Of a DNA stretch of 64,000 bases, positions 54,255 through 63,371 are shown piece after piece. Where the stretch lies: assembly GCA_005217565.1 (NCBI GenBank), contig SJCO01000022.1:3736-67735 (forward strand), in the 5' to 3' direction. Origin of the DNA: Puteibacter caeruleilacunae (GTDB taxonomy: Bacteria > Bacteroidota > Bacteroidia > Bacteroidales > Prolixibacteraceae). Numbering within the stretch: position 1 is the first letter of the stretch; every line of letters begins with the position of its first letter. The notes under the pieces were generated by a model. It was given only the letters and a program-made list of their open reading frames with translations. It did no database searches and was not told the origin of the DNA. The position numbers and the translations under genes were made by a program.

Positions 54255-55799
54255 ATGAAAGTAAAAAATATATTACTAGCATTTTCATTTCTGGTTTTCT
54301 TTGCTTGTGAAAATGTTTTGGAGGAAAACCCTAAAAGCTTTATCTCACCTGCTGAGTATTTTAATACTGAAGCTGAAGTAGAGGCCGCAGTTTTTGGCGT
54401 ATACAATTTTTTCCATACTGCTTCTATCGCAGAATCTGATTGGATGTTTTTAGGTGATTTTGGAACTGATGTGTCGATTACACGAAATTTAGCGAAAATG
54501 GCCTATCAGTATGCCGAAATGGAAACAATTTCCAACCAATATAGCTCGATGTGGAGAGTATATTACAAAGCTATTGGGGCCGCAAATTTAGTAATTAGCA
54601 GAGTGGAAGATTCAGATAGTCTTTCCGATAGTTTCAAAAAGAAAACCGTTGCTGAAGTAAAGTTTATGCGTGGTTATTTTTATCATCATCTTAATCTTGT
54701 ATGGGGAAATGTTCCTGTTTGGCTGGATGAGTTAAATCTGGATGAAGTAGAAGTTTTGGGTACTACCGCGGCTGATGAAGTAAGAAATCAAGTAATAAGC
54801 GACTTGAAGGCTGCGGCAGAAGGATTGCCAACATCTGTTTCTCAAGCTGGAAGGGTAACTCAATGGGCTGCCAAAGGTTTATTGGCAAGGGTTTATTTAT
54901 TAGGAAATCAGTGGCAGGAAGCCAAAGTATTAGCACAAGATGTGATCGACAATTCAGGTCATTCATTGTTGAACTCATACTACGATGTGTTCGACTGGAC
55001 AAACAAAATGAATAGTGAATTGATTCATGTTGTTCCTAAGGCTGCGGATATTAAAGCTTCAACATTGCATTCATTTTCTTCTCCACGTCCATTTGATGAT
55101 AACAAGAATTTTCAGATTCCAGAAGGTGAGTCGGTAATTCGACCTGATGGACAGTTATCTACGGATAAAAAGTCAAGAAATCCGGGTAGCCTATTCCAGG
55201 GATGGGGAATGTATCAAACGATTAAAGAGAATTATGACAGTTTTGAAGAAGGTGATTCACGTAGAGAGCTTTGGTGGAGTGAATTGAAATTTACTGACGG
55301 TACTAGCTTTAAATTAACAGGAGGAGGCTCAGCAGGTCTTCCTGGAAGAAGTGGGTATTATAATTTGAAATGGATTGCCTGGGATGAGGCTCCTAATAAC
55401 GGAGGAAGGGATATTCATTTGCAACGATTGGCTGAATTGTATTTGATTTATGCAGAAGCTGAAAATGAATTGAATGGACCTACTGCTGATGCTTATGAAG
55501 CAATTAATACTGTTAGGAGACGAGCTTTCGGTGATAACAATCATGATTTAGCAGGTTTAAATAAAGAGGAGTTTAGACAAGCAATTATTAATGAAAATCG
55601 CTGGGAATTAGGAGGAGAAGGTTTACGCAGATGGTATTTATGGCACTGGGGATATGAAACCTTTAAAAAGGCCTCAGAATTCGCAAAAGAATCAAATCCA
55701 AAGTTGTTCCAAAACTTAAAAGAACACCACAAATGGTTTGGAATTCCTGAAGAGGAGATTGTAAAGAATCCTAATCTGCAACAGAATCCAGGATATTAA
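54255..55799 (+). CDS. SusD/RagB-like glycan-binding lipoprotein
   Basis: A 514-residue SusD-type lipoprotein with lipobox FFAC (Cys17). It has NPKSFISPAEYFNTEAEVEA, then KFMRGYFYHHLNLVWGNVPVW, LQRLAELYLIYAEAENEL, NENRWELGGEGLRRWYLW and the terminal NPNLQQNPGY. It caps the PUL C SusC. A strong rho-independent terminator follows, so the enzymes further downstream depend on read-through or their own promoter. Confidence 0.94.
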   Translation: MKVKNILLAFSFLVFFACENVLEENPKSFISPAEYFNTEAEVEAAVFGVYNFFHTASIAESDWMFLGDFGTDVSITRNLAKMAYQYAEMETISNQYSSMWRVYYKAIGAANLVISRVEDSDSLSDSFKKKTVAEVKFMRGYFYHHLNLVWGNVPVWLDELNLDEVEVLGTTAADEVRNQVISDLKAAAEGLPTSVSQAGRVTQWAAKGLLARVYLLGNQWQEAKVLAQDVIDNSGHSLLNSYYDVFDWTNKMNSELIHVVPKAADIKASTLHSFSSPRPFDDNKNFQIPEGESVIRPDGQLSTDKKSRNPGSLFQGWGMYQTIKENYDSFEEGDSRRELWWSELKFTDGTSFKLTGGGSAGLPGRSGYYNLKWIAWDEAPNNGGRDIHLQRLAELYLIYAEAENELNGPTADAYEAINTVRRRAFGDNNHDLAGLNKEEFRQAIINENRWELGGEGLRRWYLWHWGYETFKKASEFAKESNPKLFQNLKEHHKWFGIPEEEIVKNPNLQQNPGY

Positions 55800-55807
55800 A
55801 AAGAATC

Positions 55808-55843
55808 ACACATAGCGGTATACTAATGCCGCTATGTGTTTTT
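55808..55843 (+). terminator. Rho-independent terminator after susD of PUL C
   Basis: A perfect 11-bp stem (ACACATAGCGG/CCGCTATGTGT) with a 10-base loop followed by a T-run, 9 bases after the susD stop. Confidence 0.88.
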
Positions 55844-55891
55844 AGTTATTGATTTATTAATCGTAGTGAAATATTTAAAGTTAGATCAGCA

Positions 55892-57421
55892 ATGAGTAAG
55901 TTAATAAACATATCTTGTTTGTTGTTTCTATGTCATCTTACTTGTTCCGCAAGTAAAACAGAAACAGCTTCAAAGCCCAATGTAATATATATCCTGGCCG
56001 ATGATTTGGGGTATGGAGAATTGGGCTGTTACGGCCAAGAACGTATTGAAACTCCCAATATTGATGCACTGGCGAAAAACGGGATGTTATTTTCCCAGCA
56101 CTATTCGGGATCTCCGGTTTGTGCACCCTCAAGGTGTGTGTTACTAACAGGAAAGCATACCGGGCATTCATATATTCGGGGAAACGATGAATGGACTTCC
56201 CGTGGGAATGTTGGAAATTATCGTGCTATGCTAGCTGATTCTACGCTTGAAGGACAAAGACCTCTTTTAAAGGATACAAAAACCATTGGCAAGCTTTTAC
56301 AAGCACAAGGATATACTACAGGCGCTGTTGGAAAGTGGGGCTTGGGAGCTCCTCATACCGAAGGTATCCCCAATAAACAAGGATTTGATTTCTTTTGTGG
56401 ATATAACTGTCAGCGTCAGGCCCATACCTATTATCCGGTTCATTTATATTTAAATGAAAACCGAATATATCTTGATAATGATACTGTGCCTATTCATTCC
56501 AAGCTTAATAAAGGTGCCGATCCGCTAGCTTTGGAAAGCTATGCTAAGTTTTCCCTAAAGGAATATGCACCAGATGTAATGTTTCGGGAAATGATGCACT
56601 TTGTAGATGAAAATAAAAACAATCCGTTTTTCCTTTATTGGGCTACTCCAATACCTCATGTAGCCATTCAGGCACCTCAAAAGTGGGTAGACTATTATGT
56701 CGATAAATTTGGTGACGAAAAACCATATCTGGGCAATAAAGGTTATTTCCCACACCGATATCCTCATGCCGGTTATGCTGCTATGATATCCTATTTGGAT
56801 GAGCAGGTCGGACAATTGGTTCAATACTTAAAAGAGAATGGGTTATATGATAATACACTTATCATCTTTACCTCAGATAATGGACCTACTTTTAATGGAG
56901 GTTCCGATTCGCCATGGTTTAATAGTGGGGGGCAGTTTAATGAAGAATACGGTTGGGGAAAATGTTTCCTTCAAGAAGGAGGAATTCGTGTTCCTATGAT
57001 AGCAAGTTGGCCAGGTAAAATAAAAGCAGGAACACGATCACAACATATTTCTGCATTTTATGATGTTCTTCCTACTTTATGTGAGTTAACCGGAGCAAAA
57101 GTGCCCACTGACATTGATGGTATTAGTTTCTTACCGGAATTGTTGGGTGACAAGCAAAAAGAGCATGGATATCTTTATTGGGAATATCCAGAGATGCAAG
57201 GGCAGCAGGCGGTTAGGTTTGGTAAATGGAAAGCCATTCGCAAGCAAATCAAAAAAGGAAATCGGGAATTGGAATTATATAATCTGGAAACAGATATTCG
57301 GGAAGAAAACAATGTGGCCAAACAGTATCCCGAACAAGTGAAGAAGGCGGAACAATTGATGATAGAAGCTCATACGCCTGCAAAACTTCGAAGGTTTAAA
57401 ATGAAACAACTGGGCGACTAA
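55892..57421 (+). CDS. Formylglycine-dependent sulfatase (S1 family)
   Basis: A 509-residue exported sulfatase. The signal peptide is followed by the metal site PNVIYILADDLGYGELGCYG and the canonical modification motif CAPSRCVLLTGKHTGH with Cys77 as formylglycine precursor. AVGKWGLG and FTSDNGPTFNGG are the other active-site blocks, and a C-terminal subdomain (LYNLETDIREENNVA) follows. It removes sulfate esters from the PUL C glycan. It differs strongly from the sulfatases at 11.8 and 61.6 kb, so the three probably recognise different sulfate positions or sugars. Confidence 0.94.
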   Translation: MSKLINISCLLFLCHLTCSASKTETASKPNVIYILADDLGYGELGCYGQERIETPNIDALAKNGMLFSQHYSGSPVCAPSRCVLLTGKHTGHSYIRGNDEWTSRGNVGNYRAMLADSTLEGQRPLLKDTKTIGKLLQAQGYTTGAVGKWGLGAPHTEGIPNKQGFDFFCGYNCQRQAHTYYPVHLYLNENRIYLDNDTVPIHSKLNKGADPLALESYAKFSLKEYAPDVMFREMMHFVDENKNNPFFLYWATPIPHVAIQAPQKWVDYYVDKFGDEKPYLGNKGYFPHRYPHAGYAAMISYLDEQVGQLVQYLKENGLYDNTLIIFTSDNGPTFNGGSDSPWFNSGGQFNEEYGWGKCFLQEGGIRVPMIASWPGKIKAGTRSQHISAFYDVLPTLCELTGAKVPTDIDGISFLPELLGDKQKEHGYLYWEYPEMQGQQAVRFGKWKAIRKQIKKGNRELELYNLETDIREENNVAKQYPEQVKKAEQLMIEAHTPAKLRRFKMKQLGD

Positions 57422-57463
57422 TAATCTTCTCTAAATGGATAGCACTAAACTTTAAGAATAATC

Positions 57464-59857
57464 ATGAAATTAAGAATAGTCATAGTTTTAACTCTTCTCG
57501 TTGTGTTTGGAAGAAACAATGTGTTTGGACAATACACACTGAAATCACCTACCTGGCAAGTACAAATCAATGAGCAGGGGCAAATTGTAGAATACAAGAC
57601 AAAAGGAAATAAGAATGCCATTGCATTTCGTAATGATAAGCATGCTGGGCCTTCTTTTGAAGGGGTTGAGCTTTCGGTTGAGGATCGTAATGCGTTGATA
57701 TTTTCAGGACAAAAAGGGACGCTGAAATATCATCTGCAATATAAAAATGACGACGCTGATTTACAGATCGTTGCTTCTATAAAGAATGAAGGGAGAGAGC
57801 GTTATGACGTAAAGTACGAGCGTCTGATTCTCGGTGTCGATACTTATATGAATAAATACCCGGAGTGGAACAATAAGTTTTTCCCGACTATGCTAAGGGC
57901 TGAAAAAACGCACTTTGGTGGCTATTTTATGTCTCCATTGGGTAGAGTGTTGGCATTTGCTTCTCCTGATCCAATTGCTTCATGGAATTACGAGTATCAC
58001 AATCATCGTCCTTATAAGAATTATAAAAATGCATATGTCGCAGGTCATCGTATCTATACTGTCAGTCTTGATTTATTGCATTGTTTGCCATTGCCTGATA
58101 GACATCCACAACATATGAATGAGTTGTTGCCAGGTGAAGAGCACACGGTTAGGTTATACCTGAAAGAGTTAGGAGGACTAGATGAATATAATGACTTCAT
58201 AAGCTCGATAACCAATGCTCCTGCTATTGAGCTTGATCTTTATACTGTCGCTGAGAATGAGATGATTTGCGGTAAAATTGTATCAGAATCTAAGCCGCAG
58301 GTTAAAGTGTATGGACCCAAAAATGTTGTTAAACAAATTGATCCTGTTCAACGTGAAAACGGAGTATATGACCTAAAGTTTAAGATGGATAGAGGCATTG
58401 GTCAGTACAAAATCATAGCGAGTAATGAAGAAGGTCAAGTATCAGAAGCCATTGCATTTTGTCGGGAACCATGGAGTTGGTACCTTGACAGAGCGCGAAA
58501 TGAATCCTTAAAATGTAAGCCTACATCAACACACCATGCTGAGTGTTTTTATCCATTCTATAGCTATTTCCTGGCGCGCAAACACTTGCCTAATAAGGAG
58601 GTTGATAAACAGGCAGAAGAGATCTTTCAAAAACTGTTCTTTGAATTGTTTGATCCAGAGACGAAAGAGATGCGTGATGGTAAATTTAGAATCCAGGATG
58701 CTGCGACTATGATTGGTGTGCTTGCCGATAGATATCAGGTGACGAATGATATTACCGACATGGAAAATGCTGCGGGATTGGTTGAGTTCTTAATGCGTAA
58801 ACAGAGAGAGGATGGAGGCTTTTATAGTGGCCACAATGTACATTATACTTCGGTGATTTATTTGGCTAAGTCGATTATGGAATACCTTACTGAAGCCAAA
58901 GTGCTGGCTTCACAATTTCCTGAATGGAAGACGCGTTACAATCGCCACCTCGAAGCAGTACAGAAAGCCTTAGATGATTTGGCAAAACGTGGAGATAATG
59001 TGGAAACTGAGGGCCAGATGACCTTTGAAGATGGCATGATTTCTTGTTCGGCATCGCAATTAGCATTGGGAGCCCTTCGATCTGATGATGAGGACGTGAG
59101 AAATAAATATCGGGATGCGTCATTGATGTTAACCGACAAGCACAGGTGTTTGACTTACTTAAAAATGCCTGATTCTCGTATGGTTGGAGCTACGTTAAGA
59201 TTCTGGGAAGCACAGTATACAATAAATATCATGCATGGAATGATGAATTCTCCATGTGGATGGTCTGCCTGGAAAACATATGGGATATGGTACCAGTATT
59301 TGCTTACGGGCGATGAGAAGTTTCTGAAATTGGCCATGAACTCATTAGGAACTTTTATGCAGCTGGTTAATCATGAATCAGGGAAACTACGCTTCTCTTT
59401 TACACCTGATCCATATATCGAGACCATGCAATATTTAGAGACACCTGTTGGGTCGGGAAAAGCTGAGTTGCAACCTGTATTATTAGGGGAATCATACATT
59501 GACATGATGAGTTATTGGCATAGATACCCGCATCCAACGTGGAGGCAAAAATGGGGGATCGATAACTTCGTACATGAGGTATTTAAATGTATGGAAGAGG
59601 TCGCTCTAACGAATGCATACATCGTAGAACAGCCTGATGGTACCTTCAATACTTACAATTGTGAACTCATTAACGAGGGTGGGACCTTGACTGTTAAAGC
59701 AAATGAGGAGCTTGTAGATAAACTGCATGTGAACTTACGCAATACCTATAATATTGATTTTTACGCTAAAACATCTGCTTCTTATAAAGAGGTGACGGGT
59801 GTTAAATGGGTAGGATTAGTCCCAGATGATATTAAGGTATATAGCAAGATTAAATAG
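57464..59857 (+). CDS. Uncharacterised exported protein, candidate alpha-toroid carbohydrate enzyme
   Basis: A 797-residue protein with a signal peptide ending VFGQ. I do not recognise a defined family. The N-terminal ~330 residues look beta-rich (WQVQINEQGQIVEY, YKIIASNEEGQV). From about 340 the protein is helical with regularly spaced His/Trp/Tyr motifs of the six-hairpin type: HHAECFYPFYSYFLAR, RIQDAATMIGVLADRY, REDGGFYSGHNVHYTSVIYL, FEDGMISCSASQLALGAL, NSPCGWSAWKTYGIWYQYL. This plan recalls toroidal lyases or uronidases. It is encoded between a sulfatase and a GH20 gene, and probably cleaves the same sulfated glycan. Catalysis is not proven. Confidence 0.65.
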   Translation: MKLRIVIVLTLLVVFGRNNVFGQYTLKSPTWQVQINEQGQIVEYKTKGNKNAIAFRNDKHAGPSFEGVELSVEDRNALIFSGQKGTLKYHLQYKNDDADLQIVASIKNEGRERYDVKYERLILGVDTYMNKYPEWNNKFFPTMLRAEKTHFGGYFMSPLGRVLAFASPDPIASWNYEYHNHRPYKNYKNAYVAGHRIYTVSLDLLHCLPLPDRHPQHMNELLPGEEHTVRLYLKELGGLDEYNDFISSITNAPAIELDLYTVAENEMICGKIVSESKPQVKVYGPKNVVKQIDPVQRENGVYDLKFKMDRGIGQYKIIASNEEGQVSEAIAFCREPWSWYLDRARNESLKCKPTSTHHAECFYPFYSYFLARKHLPNKEVDKQAEEIFQKLFFELFDPETKEMRDGKFRIQDAATMIGVLADRYQVTNDITDMENAAGLVEFLMRKQREDGGFYSGHNVHYTSVIYLAKSIMEYLTEAKVLASQFPEWKTRYNRHLEAVQKALDDLAKRGDNVETEGQMTFEDGMISCSASQLALGALRSDDEDVRNKYRDASLMLTDKHRCLTYLKMPDSRMVGATLRFWEAQYTINIMHGMMNSPCGWSAWKTYGIWYQYLLTGDEKFLKLAMNSLGTFMQLVNHESGKLRFSFTPDPYIETMQYLETPVGSGKAELQPVLLGESYIDMMSYWHRYPHPTWRQKWGIDNFVHEVFKCMEEVALTNAYIVEQPDGTFNTYNCELINEGGTLTVKANEELVDKLHVNLRNTYNIDFYAKTSASYKEVTGVKWVGLVPDDIKVYSKIK

Positions 59858-59914
59858 GTCAAACGCTGATGCTATTTGTATCAGTACATATTTGAAGTTT
59901 TTTAAAAAATTATC

Positions 59915-61555
59915 ATGAAGTATAGAGTAAGAATTTTACTATTGCAATGTGTTTTGTTTCTCTCCGTAATCACCTTTGCAAATGACAATAAGAAATTAGG
60001 AATTATTCCCCAACCCAATAAAGTGGAGGTTATAGAAAAGGGAAAAGATTTCGTTTTAAGCGAAACGACAGAGATATATTATTCAGAAGGCTTGAAAGAT
60101 GTTGCACTGTTTTTACAGAAACGAATTAAAAGATCAACAGGCTTTAATTTGGTTGTTACCGACAAAAAGCAAAAGAGGGGCATCAGAATTGAATTAAATG
60201 AAAAGCTTAGCAAAAACAGCGACGCCTATACTCTGGTAAGCGGGAAAAAGAGTATAACTATTACCGGTGATTCTCCTCAAGGAGCATTTTGGGGAATTCA
60301 AACATTGCTTCAACTCCTGCCTCCGGAAATCTATTCAAAATCGGTACAAACCGGAATAAGCTGGCAGGTTCCTGCTGTGAGAATTGAAGACGAGTCGCGA
60401 TTTCAAAGGTTTAGAGGATTACAGATTGATATTTCCAGACATTTCAGAACTAAAGAAGAAATTCTGGAAACCATAGATATGATGGCAATCCATAAATTGA
60501 ATACACTACACCTACATTTTTCTGATGATGATGGATGGCGAATTGAAAGTAAGGTTTATCCGAAATTAACGTCGGTAGGAGCACAGGGAGATAGGTCAAG
60601 CAAGGGCAAAGGTGATTTTTACTTTTTAACCCAGGAGGATGTGAATGAGATCATTGCTTACGCTAATGCTCAGTTTATAAATGTTTTGCCAGAAATTGAT
60701 ATGCCCGGGCATATGCATGCAGTAATACGTGCTTATCCTGAACTGGGGAGTGAGAAAGATACCAGGGCGAAAAAGAAAGTTATTAGGATTGATGAAAAAG
60801 GTGCAGAGTTTTGTCGTAACATCTTGCGTGAAATGTACCAGCTTTTTCAGTCTGATGAGTTTCATCTCGGCTTTGATGAGGTAAACCTGGGGGCTGAGGT
60901 ATATAACGACGAAGAAATTACGGCCTTTGCAAAAAAGATGTCTGCGTTTGTTAAAGAAGAATTGAAGGTAACTCCTGTGTTATGGGACGACGCTTTTGAA
61001 AAAGGTATTCAGAACAAAGATTATTTAATCCAATGGTGGCGTTTTGGTCAAATTGCGTGGTGGAAAGATATTGAAATGCCAATGGATGCCAAATTGCAGA
61101 AACTTGATCAACCGTTTATTCTTTCTCCGGGAAACTATACCTATTTAGATATGGCAAATACCAAGAAAGATGGCGGTGCAAGATGGGGTGGAAATATCTC
61201 TGTTGCCGAAATATATGCTTGGGAACCTTTGTTGGATTTAGTCAATTACGATGAAAGCAAAAAACATTTGGCTCAAGGAATAATTTCTTGTGTTTGGAGT
61301 GAGCAGATTAGAAGGATGAATACCTTCGAGGCACGAGTATATCCGCGGCTTGCAACCCTTTGCGAAAAATGCTGGGCTAAACCATCCAGTGATAGATTAG
61401 CGTGGAGCGAATACCGGGATATGATTTTATCGAAACAATTAAAACGATACGAGGTTTTGGGGATTAATTATTGGAGTATTGATAATCCCGAGAAGTTAAA
61501 AAGCTTAAAAGCACTAAAAAAAGTAGATAATAAGTCGGCTGAAAATGCCAACTAG
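59915..61555 (+). CDS. GH20 beta-N-acetylhexosaminidase
   Basis: A 546-residue exported enzyme. An N-terminal GH20b-type domain (IIPQPNKVEVIEKG, ITGDSPQGAFWGIQTLLQLL) precedes the TIM barrel with GLQIDISRHFRTKEEILETID in parts, LHLHFSDDDGWRIE, LPEIDMPGHMHA and the catalytic pair Asp321-Glu322 in FHLGFDEV. The family works by substrate-assisted catalysis using the 2-acetamido group, so the PUL C glycan contains GlcNAc or GalNAc. The Phe in place of the common Gly before DE is a mild variant. Between two sulfatases, it probably acts after desulfation. Confidence 0.93.
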   Translation: MKYRVRILLLQCVLFLSVITFANDNKKLGIIPQPNKVEVIEKGKDFVLSETTEIYYSEGLKDVALFLQKRIKRSTGFNLVVTDKKQKRGIRIELNEKLSKNSDAYTLVSGKKSITITGDSPQGAFWGIQTLLQLLPPEIYSKSVQTGISWQVPAVRIEDESRFQRFRGLQIDISRHFRTKEEILETIDMMAIHKLNTLHLHFSDDDGWRIESKVYPKLTSVGAQGDRSSKGKGDFYFLTQEDVNEIIAYANAQFINVLPEIDMPGHMHAVIRAYPELGSEKDTRAKKKVIRIDEKGAEFCRNILREMYQLFQSDEFHLGFDEVNLGAEVYNDEEITAFAKKMSAFVKEELKVTPVLWDDAFEKGIQNKDYLIQWWRFGQIAWWKDIEMPMDAKLQKLDQPFILSPGNYTYLDMANTKKDGGARWGGNISVAEIYAWEPLLDLVNYDESKKHLAQGIISCVWSEQIRRMNTFEARVYPRLATLCEKCWAKPSSDRLAWSEYRDMILSKQLKRYEVLGINYWSIDNPEKLKSLKALKKVDNKSAENAN

Positions 61556-61647
61556 GAAAATCAGAAGTTAAGGCCTAAGTAATAGGAAAATATTTATTGG
61601 AAGGTGGTTTCACACGAAGCCATCTTCTTGAATTAGAAAGTCATATT

Positions 61648-63249
61648 ATGAAAAAAATATCACTTATAGTGCTCATTGTAATGCTCATGGCATGCAATGC
61701 TTTTTCAAAAAATAAAAAGTCGGGTCAACCAAATATTTTTTTCTTCTTTGCTGATGATTGGGGGAAGTATGCAAGCACATACAACTCATTTGCACCAAAC
61801 ACCGCATTTGAAACCCCCGCACTCGACAGGTTTGCAGAGGAAGGAGTAAAGTTTAATCATGCTCATGTAACGTCACCTTCGTGTACTCCTTGTCGAAGCT
61901 CTTTGTTATCGGGGCAGTACTTTTACAGAACAGGACTTGGTGCAATATTACAGGGAGCTGTTTGGGATCCTGATATTCCCAGTTATCCGCTTATACTTGA
62001 AAAAGCAGGTTACCATATTGGCTATACATACAAAGTGTGGTCGCCAGGTACTCCTCAAAATGCTCCTTACGGCGCACCCAGAAACGAATATCAAAATGAA
62101 GGAAAACGTTTTTGTAAATTCTCACAAAGCGTAACAGCGTTGGTGGAGTCAGGGAAATCTGTTGAGGAGGCGAAGGAAGAAATTTATAAAGATGCATTGA
62201 CCGATTTTCGTTCTTTTATAGCCGCACGTGGAGAAGGACAACCATATTGTTATTGGTTTGGTCCAACCAATACTCATCGTACCTGGGTAAAAGGATCGGG
62301 GAAAGCTTTATGGGGATTAAATCCGGATGACCTTAAAGGAAAAATGCCTGATTTCCTTCCCGATGTACCGGAAATACGTGAAGACATGTGCGATTACCTT
62401 GGAGAAGTGCTGGCTTTAGACGAGATGTTTAAACGACTAATGGCAGAAATTGAGGCTACTGGCGAAAGAGAAAATACATTGGTTGTTGTTAGCGGCGACC
62501 ATGGTATTCCAGGTTTCCCACGAGGTAAGTGTAATTTGTATCCGCTGGGTACCGAGGTGGCACTTTTTGCCCAGTGGCCGGAGAGGGTAAAAGGGAATCG
62601 CGTTATTGAAGATTTTGTTAATCTGATGGATTTAGCGCCAACGTTTCTGGAGGCAGCAAATGTGGAGATTCCAGAATGCATGACAGGGAGAAGCATAATG
62701 CCTTTGCTGCTGAGCTCACACGGCGGACAGATTGATAAGGAGCGTGATTATGTTGTAACCGGAAGGGAACGCCATGTTGCTTCAGCCCGTAAAAATTCGT
62801 TACCTTATCCACAGCGGAGCATTCAAACAAAGGACTTCTTATATATTCGGAATTTTAAGTCAGATAGAGAGCCAATGGGCAAGCACGATTGCTTATCTGA
62901 ACCTCGCACAGAACCGTCGTATGAGGTGCTTCAGCGAAAGACCTATGCAGCCTATCCAGACATGGATGGCAGTCCTACAAAAGCCTGGATGATTAAGAAC
63001 CGAAAAGATGAGAAATGGGAAATGCACTGGCGTTTAGGCTTTGAGAAGAGACCAGAAGAGGAGCTTTACGACCTCCGGAAAGATCCAGACTATCTGAATA
63101 ATGTTGCAACAGATCCTGCTTACGCAAGTGTGAAAAAGGAACTTCGGAGCAGGTTAATGAAGGTTCTTAAAACAACGAATGACCCTCGTGTAACAGGTGA
63201 TGGCTCGGCCTTTGATAAAGCTCCGTATGTACGGAGCAAAAAGAAGTGA
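61648..63249 (+). CDS. Formylglycine-dependent sulfatase (S1 family)
   Basis: A 533-residue sulfatase from the ATG at 61648, which begins a lipoprotein-like signal (MACN); the longer frame from TTG 61597 is less likely. It has PNIFFFFADDWGKYAS, the modification motif CTPCRSSLLSGQYFYRTG with Cys79, and VVSGDHGIPGFPRGK as the late active-site block. The C-terminal subdomain ends ELYDLRKDPDYLNNVA. The CTPCR form keeps the CxPxR core needed for formylglycine formation. It is the last enzyme of PUL C and was probably gained separately from the sulfatase at 55.9 kb, given low similarity. Confidence 0.93.
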   Translation: MKKISLIVLIVMLMACNAFSKNKKSGQPNIFFFFADDWGKYASTYNSFAPNTAFETPALDRFAEEGVKFNHAHVTSPSCTPCRSSLLSGQYFYRTGLGAILQGAVWDPDIPSYPLILEKAGYHIGYTYKVWSPGTPQNAPYGAPRNEYQNEGKRFCKFSQSVTALVESGKSVEEAKEEIYKDALTDFRSFIAARGEGQPYCYWFGPTNTHRTWVKGSGKALWGLNPDDLKGKMPDFLPDVPEIREDMCDYLGEVLALDEMFKRLMAEIEATGERENTLVVVSGDHGIPGFPRGKCNLYPLGTEVALFAQWPERVKGNRVIEDFVNLMDLAPTFLEAANVEIPECMTGRSIMPLLLSSHGGQIDKERDYVVTGRERHVASARKNSLPYPQRSIQTKDFLYIRNFKSDREPMGKHDCLSEPRTEPSYEVLQRKTYAAYPDMDGSPTKAWMIKNRKDEKWEMHWRLGFEKRPEEELYDLRKDPDYLNNVATDPAYASVKKELRSRLMKVLKTTNDPRVTGDGSAFDKAPYVRSKKK

Positions 63250-63371
63250 ATTAGGAAAGGGTAGTATATGGTGATATTGAATTTTACATTTTCGGTAAAT
63301 TCTTGCAATAAATCAGTTTATTCTCATTAAATTTAGATGTCAAGTAAGAATATGTATGTAAAATTAACACA

